Of a stretch of DNA of 64,000 nt, positions 24,701 through 33,488 are shown piece by piece; positions within the stretch are counted from its first letter, which is position 1, and the number at the start of each line of letters is the position of its first letter. The notes beneath the pieces are model-generated. The model was not told the DNA's origin. It made no database searches and saw only the letters and a list, made by a program, of their open reading frames with translations. Source of the DNA: Hyposmocoma kahamanoa (lineage: Eukaryota; Arthropoda; Insecta; Lepidoptera; Cosmopterigidae); the NCBI RefSeq assembly GCF_003589595.1, contig NW_020653397.1:2732031-2796030 (forward strand), given 5' to 3'. The translations under genes were made by a program, and so were the position numbers.

Positions 24701-27028
24701 GAGGTCATCAAGTAGTTGTTTAGTGAATTAAGAACAAATATTGGAAGCAAATATTTATTATTAATGAGCCTGAAACGCTGGTTTATATGGAAAAAACAAA
24801 TATGTATGTGACAATGCTTTTTTATTGTCATTCCACCTTTTTTTTATAAAAAGGAATACTGCTCTGTGGCTTTTCTTGATGTTCAACAAGCTTTCGATCG
24901 TGTCTGGCACAAGGGACTCTTGCACAAAATTAAAATATTACTCCCTCACTCATTCTTTCCTCTGACAGAATGTTCCAAGTAAAACTTCGAGACGCGCGGG
25001 TCCTTTCTCTTCAGCTGCTGTGCGGGAGTGTCCCAAGGTCCTGTGCTTGGCCCGGTGCTGTACAACATCTTTACTAGTGACCTACCCCAAATTTCAAATG
25101 TAGCAGAGGCAACCTACGCCGATGATGCCGCGTTCCTAGCCTGTAATCGCCATCCCAATGAGGCAGGCAGAATTTTGCAACTCCAACTTAATGCCGCCAA
25201 TGCATGGATAAACAAATGGCGCATAAAAATGAGGTAAATCGGTCAGCTTAGGTCCTGACACTCTACCACAAGTCTCTTGCGCCAAATATTTGGGACTCAA
25301 TTTGTCGTAGGATGACTTGGAGTGAACATATAAAAAACAAAAAAACTAAGATGTAAATTTCTCTGATCAGTAAATTTGTCTGCATTCTTAAAACAGAAGA
25401 ACTATATGTAGCAAGATGTTATAGCATTGCCGTTTTTAATAGGTCATGGTTCACATAACAATTGTCTCCTGAGCTCCAGTATGGCCAAATACCTATAAAC
25501 CCAACAGGATGCGAAGATTCCTAAAGGAGCATGACTTAGTATGTAGATATAGCCTGTAACAGGAATGCATACTTGGTACTTGGTGCAACGGGCCGGCGTC
25601 CACTCAACGACAAGGCGCCTATTTTGCGTGTGGTGGGTGCAGGGTCCTACTCGTACCACTCAAGCTCTTTCAGGAACCTCAGCTAGGTTGCTGAAGATTT
25701 CGGGGACCGACCTTGGCACTCCAAGATAGTTTGCCCTGTAGTTTGGCCAAGCCGGAGCACTGTAGCATAGCACATGCATGCATACTCCTTACTTTGCTTA
25801 TAACTTCTTTTTATTACCCAATATTCATTTACAGCTGTATCAATGTTATTGGTTATAAAAATTATTACCCAGCAAGCAAATAGGCAATGTGAAATAGACG
25901 TGTAATAGTACCTAATTCTCTCCTTAAAAAGTTAGTTGGAATTCTTCCAGCAGCAGCTGCTTTCTGTCTATAATCAACTACCAAAGGTAGAAATGAAGCA
26001 CTATTCTGCTTTGCTCTCGAAACAACAGTGGCTAGCACACTCGAGTTTCCGAGAGTCGCCACACAGGAACCATCGGCGAACCGTGCAAACCTTCCTGATG
26101 ACAACTTTAGGGAAGTTAATCTGAAAGACACAGAAACCATATTTATAACAGCTATAGATAGTGTGTATTAATTATGATTGTATTAAACAATTTTTTTTTT
26201 ATCTAAATGACATATATTTGGTTTTTCAAAGAAACTTAACCATAATAAACATTAAATCAAAATAAATAGATTTTATTGTAAACAAAGTATCACAATTTTG
26301 AAGTAATGCAGGCGTATCTACACAGCTAATTCTCTAGTAACCTTTGGGTTAAGGGGAGGTGAACCCCATAAAACCCCCCTGATTGGGGAGTTACGTAACC
26401 TCCCCTTCCTGAGTAATACCTTGAGAATGTAAATTTCATACAAAAATGCACAGAGAAGGGGGGTAAAAATGTGGGAACGAGAGGTAAGGCCATATCCGTC
26501 CAATTTATTTGTATACAGAAAGACTTGCCCATTCTATGAAGAAAGAACCGCCTCAACATCTAAATGTCTTCGGTGCATTCCTAACCTACGAAACCTATCA
26601 CCCAAAGTTTATTTTCCAATAATTTACATTCTTAAAAGTATGAATATCTTTAAGTTAATATTTTAGGATTAGACTATTACGTATGTAGCCTATTAACCAT
26701 TTTAATTTAAACTCTCAACTCGACTGCTGGTAATGTATATTTAAGCCCCTAAAAATATAATCCTCAAGGCCTTTTGACCTCCATTTCACCTGATGGACAG
26801 TGACAATCCCTTTCGGGACGGTCTAATACGATTGTGCGGGTCGCAAAATCGAATTTCTCTCATTAATTTTACGTCTGTATTGGACGGGCCCCGTGCCACA
26901 CGATTATGCGAGAGCCAGGCCTTAAACTCTTGCGAAAATATCTCGCGTACGTCAGTCAGCCAACAGTTTCGGATACGTTCAGTTTGGCGGAAAATTGTGA
27001 CTCCAGATTTGGCGACTGTAAGTATCAT
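9799..27028 (-). CDS. PNPT1: Polyribonucleotide nucleotidyltransferase, mitochondrial (PNPase), 13 exons
   Basis: PNPase degrades RNA 3'-5' using phosphate and works in or at mitochondria. Exons in transcript order: 26790-27028, 25912-26120, 23783-23993, 23159-23325, 21738-21894, 19743-19956, 18818-18945, 17056-17246, 16124-16281, 13510-13697, 12438-12561, 11186-11419, 9799-9951. All have AG acceptors and GT donors, and split codons match at every junction, giving about 790 codons (human about 783). Domain order: first RNase PH fold ([32 protein letters not shown]), helical linker, second RNase PH fold ([55 protein letters not shown]), KH domain ([13 protein letters not shown]), and S1 domain (VKYFGRDP). 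The phosphate-site and acidic metal-site motifs look intact. Exon 1 offers a basic, presequence-like N-terminus ([15 protein letters not shown]) but is assigned only by splice phase. Exon 8 is strikingly G+C-rich. Introns are packed with repeats. Confidence 0.95.
10258..10330 (-). repeat. LINE 3' UTR-like fragment in a PNPT1 intron
   Basis: The text aatttcttccaggcaacctt matches the fragment at 110-160 and resembles the LINE 3' UTR at about 42100. It is a probable short LINE relic in the last intron. Confidence 0.4.
11490..11811 (+). mobile_element. SINE-like repeat, family C, copy 2
   Basis: Contains tttgttataattattaatac, the agatggcgctacggctaaaa block, and a tRNA-like stretch (cttagttggcatagc, then ttttgaatccggccggatcg) matching the copy at 22590. 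It lies in the PNPT1 intron between exons 11 and 12. Confidence 0.65.
11988..12035 (+). repeat. SINE family S, head fragment
   Basis: Only the first part of the SINE is present: caaacggttaccatgctggt then ctgccacgcagaga. The body is missing. Confidence 0.6.
12200..12419. mobile_element. Foldback MITE, family H, copy 1
   Basis: The ends are cgactgtgaactggcaa and its inverse ttgccagttcacagtcg. Inversion continues inward over much of the 220 bp. The element is flanked by ttat on both sides (12196-12199 and 12420-12423), a 4-bp target duplication. It lies in PNPT1 intron 11, just before the intron reaches exon 11 at 12438. Confidence 0.8.
13720..14440. repeat. Satellite-like array in a PNPT1 intron
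   Basis: Units of roughly 170-190 bp share gaccattcac, tggtttgaatcacaatgg, aatgcattaaa and tttcaaacggaccaat. At least two full units (14045-14390) and a partial one (13725-13800) are visible. A family D MITE (13808-14035) interrupts the array. Confidence 0.6.
13808..14035 (-). mobile_element. MITE family D, copy 1 (228 bp), 8-bp target duplication
   Basis: Terminal inverted repeats begin attgacttacaattatatgg on one side and, inverted, cattgacttacaaataaatg on the other. It is flanked by the 8-bp direct repeat tggatcta (13800-13807 and 14036-14043). The short form is shared with copy 5. No transposase is encoded. The duplication length fits hAT or P superfamily mobilisation. Confidence 0.85.
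14466..14740 (+). mobile_element. MITE family D, copy 2 (long form)
   Basis: Starts cattgacttacaaataaatg, carries the internal phrase aaaaatgtcccaagtcaacc, and ends with the inverse of cattgacttacaattatatg. Flanks show an imperfect 8-bp duplication (tctttatc / tctttgtc) with a shared c. It lies in the same PNPT1 intron as copy 1. Confidence 0.8.
15190..15730 (-). pseudogene. LINE 3' fragment (C-terminal ORF remnant and 3' UTR)
   Basis: On the minus strand a 63-residue frame ends [12 protein letters not shown] after [14 protein letters not shown] and [11 protein letters not shown]. These resemble the C-terminal end of insect LINE ORF2 proteins. It is followed by an A/T-rich 3' UTR. It lies in a PNPT1 intron. 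Confidence 0.55.
16497..17042 (+). mobile_element. Non-autonomous repeat B, copy 1, split by foldback H
   Basis: The left half (16497-16635) has gaacaagtcatgcgcctg, cagagctttaaatcgcaaag and caccctgagacataa. The right half (16889-17042) resumes with gttgacaagtccc and ends ggacgaacttttacaaggag. Together they match the uninterrupted copy at 61300-61565. The right end stops 13 bases from the PNPT1 exon 8 donor at 17055. Confidence 0.75.
16636..16888. mobile_element. Foldback MITE, family H, copy 2
   Basis: Ends cgattgtaaactggcaa and ttgccagttcacagtcg, with arms of about 110 bp that pair nearly throughout. Flanking ataa / acaa are the remains of a 4-bp target duplication inside repeat B. Removing the element and one duplication restores the B sequence. 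Confidence 0.8.
17280..17800. repeat. Degenerate minisatellite in PNPT1 intron 7
   Basis: Repeated phrases of the type ttggggacaaagggacatgt, gtagattcttg and tggggcagatgggacaca occur at irregular spacing. The same wording appears as cleaner tandem units at 19565-19695 in intron 6. Confidence 0.6.
17900..18040 (-). mobile_element. SINE family S, truncated copy
   Basis: Reverse-oriented copy with ctgcactagggaaaccctgt and tggacacacagattacaccc and a decayed tRNA-like head (gtggctgactagcatggtaa). Shortened relative to the 6204 copy. Confidence 0.7.
18140..18685 (+). pseudogene. LINE 3' fragment with AAAT tail
   Basis: A broken plus-strand frame reads [20 protein letters not shown] and then [13 protein letters not shown], like the C-terminal part of insect LINE ORF2 proteins. 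It is followed by a 3' UTR and an (aaat)n tail at about 18664-18684. It lies in PNPT1 intron 7. Confidence 0.6.
19160..19260 (+). repeat. SINE-like family C fragment
   Basis: Contains tgtgaaatcactccactagt then ttgttataattatgagtaca and aagaccgaacactc. Only one end of the family C unit is present. Confidence 0.5.
19565..19695. repeat. Minisatellite in PNPT1 intron 6
   Basis: About three units of roughly 36 bp contain accaatggggaaaaagggac followed by atgtagattattttat. The unit matches the degenerate copies at 17280-17800. The array ends about 50 bases from the exon 6 donor. Confidence 0.7.
20039..20312. mobile_element. Foldback MITE, family I
   Basis: Both ends begin cgacccctcctacgtaaagt and continue as inverted copies for about 65 bp with only a few mismatches. 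Flanked by aaat on each side (20035-20038 and 20313-20316). It lies in a PNPT1 intron. Confidence 0.75.
20328..20478 (+). mobile_element. SINE family S, 3'-truncated copy
   Basis: Head and box B-like gttcgatcccc are present. The body stops at ccatggcatc, where it joins the copia LTR relic directly. Confidence 0.75.
20479..20769 (+). mobile_element. Copia LTR relic with leader
   Basis: The segment gagtatataaccagaaatag and later ctgacctgtg, tgtattccaaaaatattctg, aataaagataatat, and ttcggtggtgtgg match the minus-strand 5' LTR and leader of the copia element at 41224-41594. It carries a perfect hairpin (20504-20547) that the other LTR lacks. Confidence 0.7.
20913..21197 (+). mobile_element. MITE family D, copy 3 (285 bp), perfect 8-bp target duplication
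   Basis: Terminal inverted repeats are as in copies 1 and 2. Flanked by gcgacatc at 20905-20912 and again at 21198-21205. No coding capacity. It lies in a PNPT1 intron. Confidence 0.9.
21400..21490 (+). repeat. LINE 3' tail with GAT repeats
   Basis: The phrase ccccaatagtggggttggaa then taaagggttgatgatgat is typical of a LINE 3' end with a (tga)n tail. Confidence 0.45.
22375..22545 (-). mobile_element. Family E element, truncated copy
   Basis: Opens with gagttcttaggttttcgcga and aggaaatgaaacaattttt, then ccggatttaaatcgcg and gggcccgaaacgtcggtttg. The second terminal block is missing. Confidence 0.65.
22590..22745 (+). mobile_element. SINE-like repeat, family C, with tRNA-like head
   Basis: Box A-like ttagttggtatagcg and box B-like ggttcgaatccggcc are spaced as in a tRNA. 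These are followed by aataattataacaaaccagt and gtgtaatttcac. This copy best shows that family C is tRNA-derived. Confidence 0.65.
23470..23735 (+). mobile_element. Non-autonomous repeat B, copy 2
   Basis: Matches the 61300 copy: acaagtcgtgcgtctggtgg, tgccactgcgcccgtc, cctggataaactctttcaca and aggaggtctattgctac. It ends about 47 bases from the PNPT1 exon 3 donor at 23782. Confidence 0.7.
24320..24490 (+). repeat. LINE 3' tail fragment
   Basis: Low-complexity 3' UTR-like DNA ends in aataaaggctataaacaaat and an (aaat)n run. No ORF remains. Confidence 0.4.
24845..25450 (+). pseudogene. Jockey-like LINE reverse transcriptase fragment
   Basis: The frames read [20 protein letters not shown], then [30 protein letters not shown] and [10 protein letters not shown], which are reverse transcriptase motifs in order with frameshifts between them. 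It is a dead fragment in PNPT1 intron 2. Confidence 0.8.
26338..26470. repeat. G/C-run foldback
   Basis: The arms aaggggaggt and acctcccctt pair perfectly, with inner accccat / attgggga runs. A further aggggggt follows. Function or family is unknown. It lies in PNPT1 intron 1. Confidence 0.4.
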
Positions 27029-27224
27029 TTTCTACATATTTTTATGAATACATATGATAAACAGTAAGTGTTTTGAACACACGTACACAGATAAATAAAT
27101 AAAAAAGAGTTGTGTGGCGGCGTTTCAAACTTTTCCCACACAATTGTATCAATCTGGGCCATGCGTTACTTTTCGCGTCTATTAAAACTAACTTCATCGC
27201 TGTATTTTTCATAGTTATTCAACA

Positions 27225-27482
27225 ATGGTAGAAATTTTAATATTATTAGAAATTTATTTTGAAACAGTATGTGTTTCAGGAGACGATAGTGATGATGACG
27301 AAGAAGAGGATGTCCACCTGCATCCTAATGAAGTCATGGATGATGCTACCTTCTCTTTTTCAGCCTCCGAAGAAGACAGCGAAAATGACAACATTCCTTT
27401 GAGCGAACCCAAATGGACGAAGCAGGCTTATAATAGCAAACCCGTACTACAAGAGGCGTTCGTCCTTCAGGAGATGTTCTAA
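27225..27482 (+). other. Acidic open frame of unknown nature
   Basis: An 85-codon frame with an acidic run (SGDDSDDDEEEDVHLHPNEV) and the phrase PLSEPKWTKQAYNSKPVL. A possible acceptor (tgtgtttcag) precedes the acidic part. Acidic starts like this occur in piggyBac-like transposases, but no catalytic region follows. I cannot tell gene debris from a chance frame. Confidence 0.25.
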
Positions 27483-27639
27483 CGCATGCAAAATATCAAT
27501 TGATGATTGATGATGATCAGCGGCGTTTGCGTGCAGACGACCCTTTTGATTACATTGTATAAGTTGTTTTTATTGACTCTTACAGTTGTGTTATAGCATT
27601 AAGTGGAAGTAATAACATTTAAGTGGATTTTACAATGGA

Positions 27640-28140
27640 TTTTTAGTGTAAATCAGTTTAAATTTAAAGGTAGTGACTTTTTTTCAACCCACACATACGG
27701 TTTGTACTTCTGAACCGAATCTGGTCCATCTCCTGCTTCAGTCAGGAGAATAATAAGGGGCTCATCTCCTTGTAGACCAACTGATTTTGAATGGGACAAC
27801 TTTGATGTGAATGTAGAGGTTATGGATGAGGCTGCTGACCAATCCTTAGGAGCAAAGAGAGGAGTCAAGAATTGATGACGAAGAAGGTTTCATTAGGGTC
27901 ACTGGAAGTAAGCGTAGAAATGTGCGTCGATCGTGTTCTAAAATTCCATAAATGGCACAAACGAATGTGATATTTCTGTTAGCAGCAAGGATATCCTTCC
28001 TAAGCAATTAGGATTGGCAAAGATTTTGAGCAACGGTCATATACTTGGAGTTCTTAAAGTGACATACAAGAATATAATATAAATATAAATGCTTGATTAA
28101 ATTCAAAACAATTGGTGATGCAGAGGTATTTTTGAATTCA
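27640..28140 (+). pseudogene. Degenerate gag-like fragment
   Basis: Broken plus-strand frames give phrases such as LPKQLGLAKILSNGHILGVL and KFKTIGDAEVFLNS. They look like the gag or ORF1 region of an insect retroelement. Several stops and shifts make it non-functional. Confidence 0.35.
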
Positions 28141-28289
28141 GCGATAAGAGCATCCATGGCAGAGACATATATATAGATAGACGCCGCTAGTACATACAGC
28201 AATTTGTATTAAAGATAGATGAGAGGCGCTCAAACAAATTTCGTACAAAATAGTACGAGCCAAATGAGGGTAAAAAATTTTCAAGATTG

Positions 28290-29120
28290 CGGACTTAAAA
28301 TGGCGGCCCGAAATAAAAGTGCCCCGATCCGACTGAAATTTGACATCCGATCGTGTATGGAGGCTCATAGTATGTATCTGCGAACAAAATTTGGATTCCG
28401 CCATTTTCCAAGGTGGCCGCCGTACAAGTGAATTTTTGGTATTTTGACCAGCATTTTTCTCCCAGAAGAAGAGCGGGTGTATAAGAGTGATGTATGCGAA
28501 TAATGGTTGGGTGGATTTGTTGAGTATCAGAAAGTACCAAAAACTTCGAAATGTGCTCCGCATCAGGTAGGAACCCAGCTGCCCGGCCAAAGTATACGTT
28601 TTAACCCCAAGGTCTCGAAACATATGTTGCTCCACACCCTGGGCAGTTCCTACCAGGAATAAAAAAAAAATTAAAATTTGCAAAACAAATAAGCCGCTAT
28701 ATAAATTTTGTGGGACTATATCTCCGTAATTACTAGAGATAGGTAAATAATGTTCAGACTAATCTCCGAGAGGACGATAGGAGCCAATCGGCTGTCAAAT
28801 TTATTTTTTCAAAATGGAAAATTCAATATGGCGGCCAAAAAAAATTACCGATCGTGCTGAAATTTGGCACGTGGCTGTGTATAACGCCCTATAATAGGAA
28901 ATTGTGTCTGTGGTTTTTCGATTTCGTCATTTTCCAACATGGCCACCATACATTTTCCACTGTCCAACATCATTGTTCTCCTAGAACGAATCGAGGTGTT
29001 TTAAATAAATGTACAAGGATTGTATTTGACTAGGAATGTTGAATACCAGAAACATCCAAAACATTCAATAAGTAGTCTGCATCAGGTAGGACACCAGCTG
29101 CCTGACCAAAGCGTCGGAGG
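28290..29120. repeat. Two diverged copies of a roughly 300-bp unit
   Basis: Blocks at 28310-28600 and 28850-29120 share cgatc..gctgaaattt, gtgta, cgccattttcca / cgtcattttccaacatgg, and ctgcatcaggtaggacacca. A 181-codon minus frame crosses the first block, but the second block does not conserve it. Confidence 0.5.
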
Positions 29121-29189
29121 TAAACAAATAGGTATCAGCTCAAACATGTAGATATTTATGGAACATTTTATCAGATTGAAGATGTAGAA

Positions 29190-30140
29190 TTAACTTAAAA
29201 GGTGAGAAAGAACCCTACACCAGACACATTCATAGGGGACTTGCTCAGGGAGATCCTATTTCTCCTTTGCTATTTAATATAGCCACCATGGACATTGGAA
29301 ATACTATTACAAAATGTCAGTATTTCTCAATATGCACATGATTTTGTATTGTATAAGACAGTAGAGAAAGTTAATTTATTAGATGCAGTTGATAAACTGA
29401 AGTCTGCTATTACAGCCATAGTGGCTGTATTAGAGAGTATTGGGCTGTGTACTTCAGAATCTAAATCCAATGTATGTATATTTACAAAATCTAGAAAAGA
29501 AATCAACTTTAATATTAATATTCACGGTCAAACACTAAAGAATGTTAAAAAGTTTGAATATTTAGGATTGTAGTTCGACTCTTCGATGCGGTGGAGTGCT
29601 CATGTAAAATACATTTGTGAAAAAACTTACAAACTTTTAAACAGTTGATGTCCTTGCAAAATCAGCTGCTGAAAATGGTACTGTACTCGATTGTAAGCCT
29701 TATGCCACCGAGATTATTCCACTAAATAAGAAAAGAACCTTAGAAAAATGGGAATATCATTTCGGAGAACAGTCAGTGGACAAAGGCTTTGAAATATGGT
29801 ACAGAACTATTCAGAGTAATCCAGTGGGTACCCTGGTTTTATTCTGTCAATATAGCAAGGAAATATCTTGTATCGGCTTCTAGACTGCGTTCTGGTCACA
29901 TTCCTACTAATAAATCTTTTCATATGATGGGTTTTAAATCATCCCCATTGTGCAGTACTTGCAATAAAATAGAGGATTTTTATCATGTATTGGTGGAATG
30001 TAATCGTACCGTAACCCTGAGAGGTACAATATTTGGGAATGTGCAATTATGCAATGGACAAATTAATTGTTGGCTCAGAGAGCCTGTATGTATTGGCGCA
30101 CTAAACTTGTACAAGTTTTTGAACATGGCCTTTGAGTAGG
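29190..30140 (+). pseudogene. LINE ORF2 remnant (reverse transcriptase and RNase H-like end)
   Basis: In order: HRGLAQGDPISPLLFNI, then after a frameshift ISQYAHDFVLY (the YADD box mutated to YAHD), GLCTSESKSNV, DVLAKSAAENGTVLD, and a C-terminal zinc-knuckle-like CSTCNKIEDFYHVLVEC. Stops and shifts break it repeatedly. Confidence 0.75.
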
Positions 30141-30575
30141 GAACCCAGTATTTTGACAAAGTCACTCAAGGTGGGTAAACCCTCAATAAAAAAATAGATA
30201 ATAAAAAAAAGATTTATTTTGTCGATGTCGATTTATTTTGTAAGAAGAAATATTTGAGTTTTTTTCAATAAATTATTTTATTTTTATAAATAAAATGATT
30301 ATTTTAAATAGACTACTTTGATTATAAATTATCAAAATGAATGGTTAGGCCCACACTAAATTGTTTATGGGTAATGACTGGCCCAACCCGATACCATCGT
30401 GGCACTCACAATTGTACTTAGGAAATGAAGGGCCCAGAATAATACAATTGTTGGTATGTAGTTTTTCCAAGGTGGCGTCGGAAAATTGGAAACGCTTAAA
30501 ATCTGCAACCCCGAATTACCTATATAGTACATACTCAGATCTAATAAATTTTGGAGCCCATCTGAAAGAGCTATG

Positions 30576-30800
30576 AGGTCGACGATGAAGTATGCACACC
30601 TAAATAATACGTATTCACACTCGCCTTGAAAAGGCCAAGTTATAGTGTTCAGGGAATAAGCCTGCAGGGAGGGCATTTCACTCCTTAGTCGTACTCCACA
30701 ATATAAATGTAGAAGAGTTAAGGCTTTGTTCGAATTCTTGGAATACCCACAACATAGGGGTGGAACCCCAGCCTACGTCTAGTCCCCGGTAGTTCTGGTT
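30576..30800 (+). repeat. Dispersed repeat G, copy 2
   Basis: Shares gcacacctaaataat, cttgaaaaggccaagttata and the following region with copy 1 at 2786. Confidence 0.55.
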
Positions 30801-31975
30801 ATGTATTTAACTTACATTTATCGGTACCCCATTCAAGATAACCTGTACAAGAATATAACCTTAAACTTACCCATTTGAGAAAGGCACTTCTAATTCAGCA
30901 ACATTGTGTTGTGTTGAAAATAATCTACAGTAGTAACGATATTTTGATCGCATTCTGGACATAACAACACGGTTTTTGTAAAGCATTTTGATTTGATTTA
31001 GATATTTTGGATATCGTACAAGGGTCAGTAAAGGGCATTAAGCTTTCGTTTAGTTATTTGTAATGATGAGTTATTAAATGGAAAAATGCACGATGTACAA
31101 TTATCTGGAAATGTAAGTTCCTTGAAAACACTAATTTTGTTTGAATGTAAATATTACAGTAATAAAAATTAAATTCGCGGTATTCCCAGAATCTTATTTT
31201 TAAAAGAAAAAAAAAGACGTTTGACATGACATTGCCATATAAATTATTTTGGAAGAAACTCATGCATTGCGTTCGTTTCTTACATTTCTCACTTCACCTT
31301 GTAATGATGATTGGTGGGTGAGTGATATTTTTCGCGTCGCGTAGGAAAAAAAACATTATTTATTATTTATTCGAGCTTTGTGTCAAAAAAACAACAATAA
31401 CACTACTTTCAGTAATTAAAAGCTATCAAGAAGATTGTGTACTTTTTATTTACTAGGTTACTACAAAAAATCTTTTATTGGATATTAATTGGTGAATATA
31501 TTGATATTAAAATCTTTCAATAAAAGCTAAGCAAAAAGCTTTTTGAACGAACGTGATTGAACCATACAGCTGAGGATTCACTCTGGACCTTTTGGAGGGA
31601 AAAGTCTCGTTTTTATTTTGACTTTCAATTATTTTGTGAAATCTAGTTTAAAGTGGAATAGGATAGTGCTATTGTGCCTTAATCGAAGATTAAAACGCAA
31701 AGTTATACGAATCTCGAACTAAAATACCCGTATCGACCCGTTTTAGTCAATCCAAACACGCCGCCTCAAATTGCCTATCCTTTTTGAGGCGGCCATATTT
31801 ACAAAAACATAATTAAACGAAGATATGGCTCAAAGGACTTATATCCAAGCCAAAATTATTAATAAAAAAAAACATACAGCTGATCGTCAATGTCAAATGT
31901 AATTTTTAGGTTATGTATATCGCAAACTAAAATTATTTGATAATTAATGGTTTTTGTGAAATACTAGAAAGTATA
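30801..31975. other. Intergenic, upstream of RPP21
   Basis: No coding exon seen. The last few hundred bases should hold the RPP21 promoter, but no TATA box or other element could be fixed with confidence. Confidence 0.5.
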
Positions 31976-33488
31976 ATGAAGAAAGTACAAGGATACGATT
32001 CATTTCAGCGTATAAACTATTTATACCAGGTGAGTTTGTAGTAGACAGAAATTATAATGTAATTGTTATTTGGTAACTTTTGTACATTTGTATTGTTTTT
32101 AGGCCAGTAAATGTATAGCTGAGAAGCATCCAGAGCTCTCATCTTATTATGGGAATCTCATCGTCAATCTAGCTAAAAAAAATGTCCTCAAAATGTAAGT
32201 ATGGTTCGGAAGAGTTTTATTATTAACCATACAAGTACTGCCACCTTACCTATTTCTGCAGCCAAGCAGTAATGTTAGCATAACTGCATTCCAGTTTTGA
32301 AGGGTAGGGGTACTGGTCATACAGGTGGTAACTGCAGGCACATGGACCTTGTCAACTTATGTCTCAGTGTGACGGGCGCAGTGGCAACCCTGAGATCTTT
32401 GCGATTTAAAGTTGAGTGGCACTGCAACTGTTATGGACAAGCATTTAGCTTACTATCAGGTGCTTGACTCATTCATCCTGGCACGTGATGTTACAAAAAA
32501 AAGCTCTTCCTCGCGTGTTTAGTCAAGCTATTTTCGATATGCGACTCGTTAGTAATTGCTAATCCTGTCATTCGAATGTCAAATTAGCAACCTACTAATT
32601 TTCGTATTCGAATGATTTGAATGATCATTCATTACTAATTATTAGTATTAATGGTATTAATCCATAGATTCCAAAGAGCATTTCTGCCCGTGATCATCTA
32701 GCCCTCTCTGACATATGGTAAACACTGTAAATGTGACGGGGACAGGGATATTTTCTGGTATGGACATGATGAATTAGGTGTTCCGATATAATAATCATTC
32801 GGCTCGTGCACCCAACCGACTATAAGGCATTCGGTATTGATAAATCATTCAACTCGAGTCGAATGATTGTGCTTGGACTCAGCTTATTCGAATGATTTGC
32901 CCATTCGAATGATTAGTATTAGTAACATTCAAAGTCGCGCATCGCTACAAGCTAATTAATGCACTTTTCTTTTGATCTGTATCGAGATAACATTCACACA
33001 AGATGTTTGAGGTATAAAGTTCACTGTGGTAGTGTCTTTGTTTCGTATAACACAATTTTTCACTGGAATTCATTAATGTCTTTAAGAACGCAATTGTTCA
33101 CTCATGAAAGTACACAGTTAATTTAAAAAAAATCTACTAAATTTCACCTACTGCTTGGTGCAGGCTTTGTGCTACTTTGTGCCATCCATTGCAATCTTTC
33201 AATTTTGCAAAAGATTACCATTCTGGCATACTTTGCTCACATTTATTTACAATTTTTTTTTTGTTTTATAGGCATCCAGAAATTAAACGTCAAATCTGCA
33301 GGAAATGCCGTTGCATACTTATGAACGATTCTACAGCAATAATAAAAATGAAGAATAAAAGACAATCAAACATTATAGAGTGGACATGCAAAACCTGCAG
33401 TACAAAAAAGTCTTACCCTATTGCTAAGAAAAAAGACCATAGAGTTTGGGTAGAGAAACCCGAAGCGGTCGTTGAAGTTATCAATTGA
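31976..33488 (+). CDS. RPP21: Ribonuclease P protein subunit p21 (Rpr2 family), 3 exons
   Basis: RPP21 is a zinc-binding protein subunit of nuclear RNase P/MRP, which trims the 5' leader of tRNA precursors. Exons: 31976-32029 (ends CAG|GTGAGT), 32103-32194 (ends AT|GTAAGT) and 33272-33488, with matching phases, giving 120 residues (human about 154). The N-terminus has the family's helical motif DSFQRINYLYQASKC (human EAFQRLNFLYQAAHC). It continues with HPEIKRQICRKCRCIL and a second CKTC, so the four zinc-ligand cysteines (CxxC ... CxxC) are intact. The C-terminal VWVEKPEA also parallels the human protein. The ATG is the first in frame before the conserved start. Intron 2 holds a repeat B copy and hAT-like element F1. 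Confidence 0.9.
32225..32500 (-). mobile_element. Non-autonomous repeat B, copy 3
   Basis: Reverse-oriented copy: accttacctatttctgc, gtcaacttatgtctcagtgt, gacgggcgcagtggcaa and gatctttgcgatttaaag. Lies in RPP21 intron 2. Confidence 0.65.
32532..32947 (-). mobile_element. hAT-like non-autonomous element F, copy 1
   Basis: The right end, read inward on the minus strand, is tagcgatgcgcgactttgaa. The left terminal repeat is missing compared with copy 2. Flanks keep an 8-bp duplication with one mismatch (caagctat 32524-32531, caagctaa 32948-32955). The body is dominated by attcgaatgatt phrases and is inverted relative to copy 2 at 53896. Confidence 0.8.

Noticed and set aside
26793..27047. Plus-strand frame with a donor-like CTGTAAGTATC at 27015
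   Set aside because: It is the complement of the PNPT1 exon 1 candidate, with no recognisable protein.
28138..28683. 181-codon minus frame with a signal-peptide-like start
   Set aside because: It lies in a diverged repeat. The second copy does not keep the frame, and no domain or splice context supports it.
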